Under the pieces are notes generated by a model that was given only the letters and a program-made list of their open reading frames with translations, was not told the origin of the DNA and did not search any database. Made by a program: the position numbers and the translations under genes. From assembly GCA_003427395.1 (NCBI GenBank), contig BFEA01000111.1, forward strand, positions 2,416,360-2,461,094: a DNA stretch of 44,735 bases, written 5' to 3'. Of the stretch, positions 19,513-29,659 are shown piece by piece. Positions within the stretch are counted from its first letter, which is position 1. The number at the start of each line of letters is the position of its first letter. The stretch comes from Chara braunii. Its lineage: Eukaryota; Streptophyta; Charophyceae; Charales; Characeae.

Positions 19513-19979
19513 CTACATACAATCCTCCCGGTTCGTCTCGGTAATACCCTGCGCAGGCGAAGCGGGTGCTGGTGTATTCATCAGGTTACCATGTTGGCGC
19601 CAGTTCCAAATTCAAAAAGGGCGAGCTGTTTTTTCGAAGACAGTCAACATTGGGTTTGAGTAGTGAACAGGTGTAGTATTTAGGGAGTAGTGTAGTTGAG
19701 ACCAAACATCGTTTGCAAAGCAGACGCGGCAATCGACCAGCATTCTCGGAGGACTCAGTTTCACACTCTTCAGCAAGCAAACGATTGACGGAGGGTCTCG
19801 ACGGTCGGCATGGACTTTCCCTTCGGACCTGGACGCGCTTGCGGCCCGAAGGGAGGTGCACGACCAGGGAACGGTATTCTTCTAGCCGCCGTACCTCGAT
19901 AATGCGTCATGGAGTGCCCAGCGTCTCTTACATTCTACAGAAGGAACGAATATGGGCCATCCCTTTGGCTTCTAGTTGA

Positions 19980-20140
19980 CACTGTTCGAATGGAATTTGA
20001 TTGGTTTTGACTAGACTAGATTCGATTGTTTTCTATTACAATTGATTAGAATTGATTGAGTTGAGTAGAGTTGAGGACATCGGATTTGATGTGGTTTGAC
20101 TTGTTTTGGATTGACTCTACTTCATCGGATTGATTTTGAG
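19980..20140 (+). repeat. Degenerate GATTNGATT-rich tract
   Basis: Repeated TTGATTG/GATTAGA/GTTGAG variants form an imperfect short-period repeat. The neighbouring 19513-19979 has no recognisable gene. Confidence 0.5.
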
Positions 20141-20429
20141 AAATGATAGACTTGATTAGCTATGTGCTGAGATGGTTTGCAGACATTTGGATCCAGGAGC
20201 TTTGATGGTACGGCCGCCTCCCCTTCTCGTAGAAGAGCTAGGAGTTTCGCCATGTGGCAGGGGCTTGCTTGCTGAACTCTTCCTCTTCTGTTGGGCTTCA
20301 AGGTCATTCCATGTCATGGGGCCGTTACTTGGTCAATTCAATTAGGGTTTTGACTAGGTCCAGGGAGGTGGTCAAGTTCTTTGCTCTGATGTAATTCCGT
20401 GGGGCAGAATTCGATTGTCTAGGGGCCCC

Positions 20430-20644
20430 TGGGTTAATCCTTCCTCCTTCTTGGGGAAGCAATCAATGCTCAGCCCTTAATCTCAATCTTCATCTTGCTG
20501 TATAGGGAAGCTGCCTCTATGGGAGCAGTGGCGAAGGCTCTTCCAGCCATAATGGGAAGAGGCGTGTGTCTGTGTTGTAATCCATATGATAATATGAGCC
20601 TTGGGCACTGGGCCCCTGTTTTGTAAAAAAAAAAAAAAAAAAAA
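20430..20644 (+). mobile_element. 5'-truncated LINE tail copy with poly(A)
   Basis: Shares GGGGAAGCAATCAATGC, CAGCCATAATGGG and GCGTGTGT with the tail at 1226-1491, and ends in a poly(A) run at about 20625-20644. It is more diverged than the other two. Confidence 0.6.
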
Positions 20645-20947
20645 GAACAGAGTCTGACCCTCCGCGGTGGGCGAGGGGGGGGTACTGAAAACACTAATCT
20701 TGATCTCTCTTCTTTGTTTTTTTTGGAAATGATATGATGGACCACGGATCAGAGAATGGGCGCTACACTTGATCAAAGCCAAAAGGCTGAGGAAGGTCTT
20801 CTTGCTCTCTCTGTCACTCGCTTTTGGGGACTCAACAACAGGCCCTGCGTGGTGGGAGGGGGGAACAAGAAAAAGTCTCTCTCACTCGAGGGTACTTCCT
20901 CCGTCATCCCTCCCTCCATCCCTTCTTCTTTTGTTTCAATCAATATG

Positions 20948-20952
<5 letters not shown>

Positions 20953-21021
<69 letters not shown>

Positions 21022-21022
21022 N

Positions 21023-21090
<68 letters not shown>

Positions 21091-21110
21091 TGTGTGTGTG
21101 TGTGTGTGTG
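20953..21110. repeat. (CT)n array followed by (TG)n
   Basis: CT repeats with one N at 21022, directly followed by about 24 bp of TG repeats. All long frames crossing it are artefacts of the repeat. Confidence 0.96.
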
Positions 21111-23487
21111 CCAGACGGAGAGACAGAGGGAGAGAGGGAGGCGGGAGGGGTCGGGTGTGGAGGAAGAGAGAAGTGGCAAAGAAAGAATATGCCAAGAGAG
21201 GGTGGGAAAAGGGGTGGTAATTAATTTAGCTAATGTGTGCACTTCCTTATTCAATGTTGAATTCATTATTCCCATGATGACTGTCCATGAGGATGATGGA
21301 GTGATATTTGCAGTCTTAGTACTGGTCTTTGACTAAAATACTAAAATAAATCCAGACCATTAGGGAAGGGGGGGGGAATGGCGTCATTGCCGCACCAAGA
21401 CTGTATTCTATTATGGGTAGCATCGATCCCCTACAACATATGCCAGCGAGCGACTGTGGCATCGAAGCTGAGCACTTCCTCCTCTCATGGATGTGGTCTG
21501 TTGAATCCACCCAATGTATGCAGAGAATGCCACGTCCTCACAGGCAGCATTAGCCGTCCTCACAGTCACCGTCTTCCAAATGCAAATTCTGAATACAGGC
21601 AGCATCAGCCCTCCACGCAGTCACACACAATGGGCCAGCCCTCCCCGGCTATTCCTACCACAATTGCACCTGCTACTGTAAATACTGCGATTCAGCTGGA
21701 AACCAGGCCTGGCCCAGCAGCAGGAGACAACGTACTAATGGTTGTCAAAGTGGCTGCAGGGGATGATGACCTGCATCCTACCAATGCAGCTGCTGCTGAA
21801 AGCGTGCCTACTCCACCGCCACCACCACCACCACCATCATCACCAGCTCCACCTACGTCTTCTACGGCATCATTTCTTCCGACAACTGCCTCCTTTTCAT
21901 CTTCCTCCTCCGACAACTACCTCCTCTTCTTCCTCCTCCTCCGCCTCTTCCTCCCCCTGCCATTCCTTCCCTTCGTCGTCGTCAACATGAACACATTCAT
22001 GGTCAGATCAGCTCCCCATTCCCACCGATGCCGCCTAGACAGCAGCCTCGTTTGTATACGAACTGTTACGATCCTGGCCAATTTCCAAGTACAAGTTCAC
22101 GAGAAAGCACAATGACGTCCGATTGCAAAAAGAAATTAATGAACTCGAGAGGAGAGAGAACGAAAGAAGAAGATGTACACCGGCAAAGTCCAATCATGAC
22201 AATTCCCCTTCTTCTCACCAACCAAACGCCTCCTCCTCTTCTCCTCCCCTCTAATTCAAACAATAAATATTAAATAATAATAATAATAATGATGAGGAAT
22301 GGCCGGATGAGAATCAATGTCCGAATCCCTCTTCTACTGCAGGCACAACGTGAGGTCCACCATAGCCATGGCCACCCTTCTCCTTCCCCTTCATGAAGGC
22401 TGCGGCTATGGCGGACTACTAGGGTTTTTCCCTGACATGCAAAAGACAACTCAAAGCAGCTATGGCTGCTCCTGCTCAGGCCGCCATGCCTGACTCTGCC
22501 TGGAAGCTTCTTGATGCCGCTCTACCCCAACGGGGGTCTTCCAGATGCAGCGCCCACCGAGATGATGAAGATGGCGTCCACCATAGCCAGGTAAGTACCC
22601 CTGGCGCTCCCCTCTCCTAGTCCCTTCTTCCTCCTCCTTCAGCCCGAGCCTGTCCGCCATAGCCAAGGTGGGGAGCTGGGCGCCCTTCTTCCCCACACTG
22701 CTCCAACCAGCACTGCTCCAGCCAGCACTCCTGCAGCGTGTCGCCAAACTTGCATGCAGCAAATGAGGAGGAGCACTTCGCTCCTCCTGGAGATATAGCA
22801 GCCTACTTGCCTCTTCGGCGGTGACTTCCAGGCTGTGCAGCCTCCAAGCAACTGGTACCTCCTCCAGGCTCTGATATTGCCCGTACAGGCCATAGAATCA
22901 GATTACTTGGACTGGTACCTTGCTCTAAGTGTTGCGGGCCTACTCCTGCCACTCGAGTGTTTTCCCCGCTGCAACCCTCAAAGTCACGGCCACAGGTAAG
23001 TACCGGCCCTTCGGGCCTCCGGAATGAACAAGTACCCTTGCGGGTCACACACGCACTCAAGCCGGCAAGCACGGCATTCATTCCATTGGCAAAACTCAGA
23101 AATCAGCTGTGTGTCTCAGTCCGTGTTTGGCAGGTCCTTACAGAACAGCATGATCATAGCGCCCAAAGCAGGGTCAGACACCTGCGTTGACCCCATGCTC
23201 ACAGCCATATGGAACGATGTCATCGCTTCCAGCACACACTAGCCAGGAATAGTGCATACTGAGTCCGGTGCCCTTATGCGGCGATGATTTTTACAGTGCC
23301 ACAGACCTGCTTGTGCACCAGACACGAGGTGCAGCCACCTGCACAGCATTTGCACGACTAGCAGCCACTCCGACTACAAGTGCCGCTGATCAGCTTCTGC
23401 ATCTTCCATCTGACCCACACACTTCTAATCCACCTTGACCCTATTGCTCCCCCATTCCAACTGAGAATGATCCACCCTCTGCTCATT
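21111..23487. other. No convincing gene; low-complexity frames
   Basis: A 245-codon plus-strand frame at 21378-22115 is mostly Pro, Ser, Thr and Phe/Leu from CCA/TCC repeats and has no domain. A (TAA)n-like tract lies at about 22264-22290. CCACCATAGCC recurs at 22359, about 22577 and, as a variant, about 22652. GGTAAGTACC occurs at about 22590 and about 22995, but no exon structure could be built. Confidence 0.45.
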
Positions 23488-23990
23488 TGATGAAGCCCTA
23501 GACTGGAGATGATTTTTCTCCGGAAACGCATGCTAGAGCCAATGGCGTTAAAACAGCCAGAGGAACCTAACAGAAATTGTCAAGACCGGAATGAACCTCC
23601 CCCCTCTGATAGTTTGATAGAGCCCTTGACTGGAGATGATATTTCTCCGAAACACAGGCTATATCTCCGGAACGCATGCTACCGTCTTCACCCGAATAGA
23701 ACGCCCAGTCATTATAGCTGCATTTGGTCCAGCTTTCAGTGCAGATGCAGCGATAATGACCGGGCGCTCTATTCGGGTGAAGACAGTAGGGCCAATGGAG
23801 TTAAAACAGCCAGAGGAACCTGACAGAAATTGTCAAGACCGGAATGAACGCCCCCCCTCTGATCGTCTGATAGAGCCCTTGACTGGAGATGATCTTTCTC
23901 CAACACATGCTATATCCAATGGAGTTAATACAGCCAAAAAAAAACTGACAGAAACTGTCAAGCCCCGAATGAACTTCCCTTTACTGTGCA
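23488..23990 (+). repeat. Tandem repeat of about 127 bp, three units
   Basis: Units begin TGATRRAGCCCTWGACTGGA at 23488, 23615 and 23868 and share GTTAAAACAGCCAGAGGAAC. Unit 2 is longer because a MITE has inserted in it. Confidence 0.9.
23682..23786. mobile_element. MITE family 1, copy 2 (105 bp), in a tandem unit
   Basis: Arms of about 48 bp start CCGTCTTCACCCGAATAGAA. It is flanked by TA at 23680-23681 and 23787-23788. The uninterrupted target survives in unit 1 as GCATGCTAGAGCCAATGG (23528-23545), which shows insertion at TA with TA duplicated. Confidence 0.92.
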
Positions 23991-24080
23991 ATCTGCAGAA
24001 TTAAATGATATCCCTCTGCTGTGCAATCTGCAGAACAAATGATATCGTAAATTTGTAATGCTACAGTGAGGCCACTGTGC

Positions 24081-24212
24081 TTTTTTTTTTTTTTTTCACA
24101 CCCCCCTGGTGATGCTAGAGGTGCTGATATAATCAGCCACCTCTAGCACCCCCAGGCAGGCTCCATCTATTAATGGGGAGCAGCACCTGCTGGAAACCGG
24201 GTCCAGCATCCC
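24081..24212 (-). mobile_element. Poly(A)-tailed retro-insert, family B, minus copy
   Basis: T16 at 24081-24096 is the A tail. The minus strand starts GGGATGCTGGACCCGGTTTC and CAGCAGGTGCTGCTCCCC, the family B head. A strong internal hairpin (GCTAGAGGTG with CACCTCTAGC, 24114-24147) lies in the tail part. A headless second fragment, GCTGGAAACCGGTTCTAG, lies at 24261-24284. Confidence 0.7.
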
Positions 24213-24508
24213 TTACATTTTTGGGAGAAAAGGATCATGAGGAATCATGAGATAGCATATGCTGGAAACCGGTTCTAGTGTCCCTTCGCTAACTATCCTG
24301 TACTTTCCAAGCCAAGACCCAGGGCTGGGCCCCATCAGGGCTACTGGGGGGCACCAGTGGTCCCTGTGCTTATTATGTCATTATTAAATTAATGTGCATC
24401 ACCTCGCCTACAATTGCAACCACTATACTGTCTCTGATTTTGCAGACATTGTCTGCTGGATTGAAGATGAGCACTGGCATCGTGCTGTCTTGGACCCATC
24501 GCGCTCAA

Positions 24509-24590
24509 CCACGCTCATTGAGCGCGTTTGAGCGGTGCTAAAAAATTGAGCTATGAAACTGCACACTCAATGAGTGCACAGTTTCATAGC
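24509..24590. repeat. Two adjacent long palindromes
   Basis: First: CGCTCAACCACGCTCA with TGAGCGCGTTTGAGCG (about 24509-24536). Second: GCTATGAAACTG with CAGTTTCATAGC, plus inner CACTCA/TGAGTG (24550-24590). Both have CTCA-TGAG at the tip. Confidence 0.85.
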
Positions 24591-24630
24591 CCCAACTGCA
24601 GAAATTTTCCCTTTGTCATATGACAATCCT

Positions 24631-24662
24631 CAAGCCCTCAAGCCCTCAAGCCCTCAAGCCCT
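24631..24662 (+). repeat. (CAAGCCCT)4 microsatellite
   Basis: Four exact 8-bp units. Confidence 0.95.
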
Positions 24663-26440
24663 CCAAACCTCACCACATTCACGTAGCATCCCTTGATGCC
24701 AGTGGCCACTTGCTCAATTGCACCCTAAGCATTACCACCCGTAGCCCCCATGCCGCAAGCTGATGTCCTGTTGGGGTGACGTGAGTCACCATGCGCCCAC
24801 CTGTGAAGGGCGTACGCCGTACGCCAATTTTTGTGTCAGAGGTAAAGGTGCTGTGAATTCAGTGACCTGCTTTTCAAAATGTGGACGCAACTTCTGACGC
24901 AGACGGTCGATTGTCGGCCATCACATCCACACTAGACGTTGGCATTACCGTCATCCTAAGCATCACTTACTTCTAGCCTTCTAGGTTACTTCCACACACC
25001 AGCTGACTGCGGCATGACCCGCCACCTGGGTGAAGCACCTGCGATGACATCTGTGGTGTTCACGATGACAGGCCATTGCCACATCAGTGTGTGGGCCCCC
25101 TGTTCATCGTCATCTCCATCATCATTGCGCAGAGGGGACAGGAGATTCACACAGACAACATGCGACAAAATCATGTCCATTAACTCGAACACATCCTCTG
25201 CCATTCTCCCTGCAAAAGCCATAACTGCGACCACGACTCGCTCCTTGTCCCTCCTTCATAGCCTGCCCATTGCTGTGGTGCACAGATGCAGTTATTGGAA
25301 GTATTTAATGGCCCCGCCGTCACTCCCCCTTAAGCCCACAACAAAAAGAACCAAGGGAATTCCCCCACCAAACTGCCCTAACACACAAAATAGGAGACGT
25401 GCAACGATCACCTACAGGGTGCTGTTGCAATTTTCACGAAGCAGCCACACAATAGAGGCTTCCCTTACTGCAAAGAAGACCAGGATGAACTCTGCCATCC
25501 ACATTATGTGCGGTCCTTCAACACAGAAAGGGGTTGCGGTGGGAGTGGGCCACTGGGGAGGTGTGTGTGGGAGGGTTATGTGCTGGCGGGCGTGACTGCT
25601 TAGCGCTCCAATACAGCCGCCCCACAACGTCATAATATTCGCAGTGTGTTGAGACAGAAGCTAACGGTAGGCCTCGCCCATGACCATTGATTTGCACTCC
25701 CACAGCGGATGCGTGGACACCCACCAACGGCCGCGGGACCACTCACAGCTCAGGATACAGCATTGACGCCGATACAGGATTACGAGCCTATGTCCTTACG
25801 GGGGGACCCACGTCTGTTTCCACATCCTACTTCGCAAAATAGAAACGGAAGTCATTGCACCCGCTGGCAGGCTGTGAAGGAGAAATTGGAGAATGTGCAT
25901 TTTAGGAGGGGCCGGCTTGGAAATAGAGCTCAAGTATTCAAGATCGGGAAGGGATCTCGACTGGGTAAACGTTCAAGTGCGAAACCAGACAAAATTCGGC
26001 TTCGAATCTTTTTTTTTCTTCTTCTTTTTTTTTTTCTCTTTTTTTTTTTTTCTTTTTACTTTATATGCGCGTCAGACTGCTGGCAATTCCGCTTGGAATC
26101 ACTGACCAAACTGTAGAAGATTGGGAAAAATCAGTGAGTGGAAAACGCACTCCCTGGCAACCGTCAGGTTGGAATTCTATATATGCGGAGGAATAGCTAG
26201 GAGGAATGAGGGGGGGCTGGATAGCCAAAGTGACATGGTCGGAAGACGAACAGATGGAACATCACATAACTGAGGAAGAAGATCCTCACACGGAACTACA
26301 GGCTGCAGTTTCGAGATTGGACGGCCATTGATTCCAAGGTTCCCACTCAGACCGGCGCAGGACTTTGGGGACCACTTTCCTCCTCACCCGCTGTCAGTAC
26401 TGGAGATCCTGCAAGAAGGGGTCCAGCCTGTGGAAGACCA
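24663..26440. other. No convincing gene
   Basis: A 193-codon plus-strand frame (25014-25595) and minus-strand pieces such as IMWMAEFILVFFAVREASIV near 25490 overlap each other, and neither shows a domain. GGGCGTACGCCGTACGCC near 24817 is a short palindromic block. T-rich tracts lie at 26010-26055. Confidence 0.4.
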
Positions 26441-26512
26441 AGGTTTCTTTTTTTTTTCTTTTTTTTTTTCCCTCCCCCCCCCCCCCCCCCCCCCCCCCCG
26501 CCTTTTTTTTTC
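26441..26512. repeat. Polypyrimidine tract with a run of 26 C
   Basis: T-rich sequence containing C26 at 26474-26499. The complementary G run could form quadruplex DNA, and lengths of such tracts are often misread. Confidence 0.85.
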
Positions 26513-26826
26513 TCGATTGTTTGTTCCTTTTTCTTTTCTTCTTCTTCCCTTTCTTTCCTTCCGTTTTTCCCTCCAATGGTCTCAACAGACTATTCAGGCA
26601 TCAGCAGAGGCCACTCAGTTAAAGTCTAATTATCCATTATCCTCCATTACTAGTCAAGGAAGAAGAGGGATGGTCCCAATGCCAGGGAGCCCGGTGCCCC
26701 CCGGGCCCAAGGCATTGGCCCCTCTCCCAGCCACCTTTGTCCCTCCTCAGTTAACCCCGTGAGACCCACGGTAATCAATGCTGGCAGGGGGTTATCTTTT
26801 CACTATGCATCTGAAATCTGTATTAA

Positions 26827-26968
26827 GGGACGCTGGACCCGGTTTCCAGCAGGTGTGGCTCCCCACCAATAGATGGAGCAGCCCGGTAGGCAAAGCCTTT
26901 TTCTCGGTGGTGCTCTTATCACTACGAGGATCATAGAGGTTTTGCACAAGGGCTTCAAAAAAAAAAAA
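26827..26968 (+). mobile_element. Retro-insert, family B, plus copy
   Basis: Starts GGGACGCTGGACCCGGTTTC and has CACCAATAGATGGAGCA. It then runs into a tail unlike the other copies and ends in A12 at 26957-26968. The 300 bp before 26827 and 26969-27295 show no gene. Confidence 0.7.
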
Positions 26969-27295
26969 CAGTCATTGCATGCATCTTCAAAGATGGGGGC
27001 TACAAATCACCGCTGCAAACACCGTGCAGGTTCATAGGCTGTTGTACAGGCCATTGCCTACCTGTGTTCATACTTGACCTCCCCTGGACCTCCCACATGA
27101 AGCACAACAGAACGCCGTTCGTGGTATGGAATAACTGCATCACGTGACAGGCGGATGATTCAGTAAAACGAAGGTGTCCGCGGCTCCGGGGACGTGTTTT
27201 TTATTTGCAAAAACGAGATCATTCTCGAGTTTTTCTAATTATTAATCATTATCGTGGGAGAGTGTTGACCTTAGACACTCAGTCTGCTGTTATTC

Positions 27296-27333
27296 CTGTC
27301 TCTTATACACATCTAGATGTGTATAAGAGACAG
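27296..27333. other. Nextera mate-pair junction adapter (artefact)
   Basis: CTGTCTCTTATACACATCT is followed directly by its reverse complement, AGATGTGTATAAGAGACAG. This is the Tn5 mosaic end in the duplicated form made when mate-pair fragments are circularised. It is not genomic, and the sequence on its two sides need not be adjacent in the genome. Confidence 0.98.
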
Positions 27334-27543
27334 GTATAGTCGCCTTGAAACAAGTTGAAGGTAGAGACCGGTCTGCTCGAGTACAAATGCGGGTGCTGCC
27401 TCTAGCAAATCCCTCCGGAGTTTGAGCACCCATTTCGTTCGCTGNNNNNNNNNNNNNNNNNNNNNNNNNNNNNNNNNNNNNNNNNNNNNNNNNNNNNNNN
27501 NNNNNNNNNNNNNNNNNNNNNNNNNNNNNNNNNNNNNNNNNNN
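27334..27543. other. 111-bp island of doubtful placement and N gap
   Basis: 27334-27444 lies between the adapter and 99 Ns (27445-27543). Its last 34 bp equal 16771-16806 inside the NUMT. It may be mis-joined. Confidence 0.85.
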
Positions 27544-28157
27544 CACGCAGCATTGTAGCAGCGTAGGAAACTGCACAAGTGGGCCCCTGCTCCCGAGTAC
27601 ATCTGCGGTCACAGTCTATGCCAAACCCATTCCTTCCTCTCTTCCTACAAACTTAAACCACCAATACATGCCCTACATCGGCCACGGGCCCCATTTGGAG
27701 GCCGAAATGCGATGCTGACCGCAGATATATCTTTTAGAGGCAACTACGCGGGAGTGACAAAAACGACTTATAATTGCACTATGGGCCAAGATACAGTTTG
27801 CAATTGCACTTCTGGCACCCTACCTGGCCAGAAAGATGGGTTGTATACATTGCCTGAACTGCAATTGCAGACTATATCTTGGATTCCTTCCTCTTCCTAC
27901 AAACTTAAACCACCAATACATGCCCTACATCAGCAACATGAAAAAATCCTGAATGAAACTAGACTCAAATCATGCTTTACTCTCGCGGACTAAGTGCCCA
28001 ACTTGAAGCATGAAAATAACAAACCAAACAGGATTTTTTTATTTTATTTTTTTTATCAAAACAACCCAAACAGCAAATTTCAATAGCCACATATCCTTAC
28101 ATTGTGTGGTCCACTCCTATTGCAGGAGCCAATTTCTTGTCCTTAATGAGATAACAA
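27544..28157. repeat. Duplicate of about 55 bp; otherwise no feature
   Basis: ATTCCTTCCTCT...TTCCTACAAACTTAAACCAC and the following CAATACATGCCCTACATC occur at about 27627-27680 and about 27886-27935. No gene is recognised. Confidence 0.8.
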
Positions 28158-28493
28158 GAACATTATGAAATGAAAAAAAAAAAAAAAAAAAAAAAGGAGG
28201 TGGACGCGGCATGTTTTGAAACACTAAAGGCAAAAAAAAACACGAGCCGGCAAAGAAACCACGCGCCAACTCGAAATGAGCAATTTCGGTCCAAAAGTAT
28301 CCGTTGGGCATTTTCCTTTTTTTTTTTTTGTGTTTTCCCCTCTGACACCAGGCTATCGGTACGTCCGTTGCCTTTTCGAACTCGGTGCAGTTTTCTTTGC
28401 CGAGGCATGTTTTTTTTACCCGTTCGATACTTAAAAGGTGACATAAATGTACTTACCCCCACCCCCCCCCAAAAAAGGAACATTATGAAATGA
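28158..28493. mobile_element. Insertion of about 300 bp with 16-bp target duplication
   Basis: GAACATTATGAAATGA occurs exactly at 28158-28173 and 28478-28493. Between them lies a 304-bp segment that begins with about 22 A and ends CCCCCCCCCCAAAAAA. Inside, CGGCAAAGAAA occurs direct near 28248 and inverted near 28398, so part of it can fold back. The superfamily is unknown. Confidence 0.75.
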
Positions 28494-28630
28494 GAATCCC
28501 ACTGTAGTTTCTGCTTGTATCAGCACCCCTACCAGTGGACGCCGTTCTTTTTTTTTTTTTTTTTTTTTTCCTCTGACAAGTACCTTTCCCTTTCCGAGTT
28601 GATTTGTGCATGTCCTCCTCCTTGTGCGCA

Positions 28631-28729
28631 GGGGCTAAGTCCCACTTACCTGAATTTGCAATTCCCAACCTTCGATTAGCAAGATCGACGGCCAGAAATG
28701 AAGAATCAGCGTAAGTGGGACTTGGCCCC
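28631..28729. mobile_element. MITE family 3, copy 1 (99 bp)
   Basis: Ends GGGGCTAAGTCCCACTTAC and GTAAGTGGGACTTGGCCCC form 19-bp inverted repeats with two mismatches. The interior matches copy 2 (39748-39834) in reverse orientation (GCTGATTCTTCATTTCTGG versus GCTGATCCTTAATTTCTGG). Confidence 0.85.
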
Positions 28730-29659
28730 AGGCCATGCTCATCTTCCTCCATATCTCAACGAGCGGGGGCCATGTTTATCGCCGTGGATCTCTCGAAACG
28801 CCTTCGTCGCATCTGTTGCCAAAGAAGGAAAGAAAAAGAAAATCCTCCAGACTCGTTCTGAAAAAAAAAAAAAGAGGGGAAAGTCATAAAACCTCCCTGC
28901 AATGAAACCTTTGTATCCCTTTCAACTGGACAAAGGAAAAAAAAAAAAAAATGAAAACAGAAAGAAAGGGCGCAACACAGCCAGAAACTACTGAAGAGGC
29001 CCGGTCCTCGGTAGTCGCGGCTGTGTAGGTGGGGCGTTTGAGCTTTGGGTTCTATCATTCCAACGTGCCACCTACGCTGCCAGGCACCATAGCTGTGTGA
29101 GAGCTATGGCGACAGTGCCCTGGCGTAGCCTAGCCCTTGAGTGGGTAGGGAGTGCTTTTGCACTCGTATGCCAAGGCATCCTGGCAGCTCCTTATCGGAC
29201 CTCTATACCAACCTACAGACCCCACAAGACCTTAACACCAGAGGAGCCACCTTCCCCTCAAGCTTTCTGCTGGAAAGGGGGGGCTCCTTTTTTAACACCT
29301 AAAGGCCGCACGCTGTACCTTACGACACGTCATCCTGACTACCTCGATTAAAAGGAAACACGGAAGGCGGAGCAGCGTACCTGGACACAGTGGGAGAGCG
29401 TGCGGCTGCGGTGGCAGCGCTCCGGCATATTCAAGGGCTGCAGCAAGTCTTGGTTGACTTACTTTTGTCGCGAGGCAGTATGATGCTCACTTACTTCACA
29501 CGCGGAGCTTTCACTTCACTTGGTTTGCGGCTGCAGCAAGTCTCCTGTGACCTACCTTCGTCGCAAGGCAGTATGATGCTCACTTCCTTCATGTTCTGTG
29601 TTTTCGTTTAAGTTGGTTTGCGAGGGTTTTAGGGTGAAGTTCATGGGGTTGGGATGATT
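28730..29659. other. No recognisable gene
   Basis: Several A-rich runs (28860-28873, 28937-28952) and a small near-repeat: TCGCRAGGCAGTATGATGCT occurs at about 29467 and about 29561. Nothing else is seen. Confidence 0.45.

Noticed and set aside
21378-22115. 245-codon frame with a Pro run
   Set aside because: Mostly low-complexity Pro/Ser/Phe from CCA and TCC repeats; no domain, signal or supporting context.
24598-24662. CRISPR-like array of CAAGCCCT units
   Set aside because: The units are contiguous 8-bp repeats without spacers, in a eukaryotic window.
27290-27553. Protein ending in VSYTHLDVYKRQ
   Set aside because: The peptide is encoded by the sequencing adapter, and the rest of the frame is Ns.
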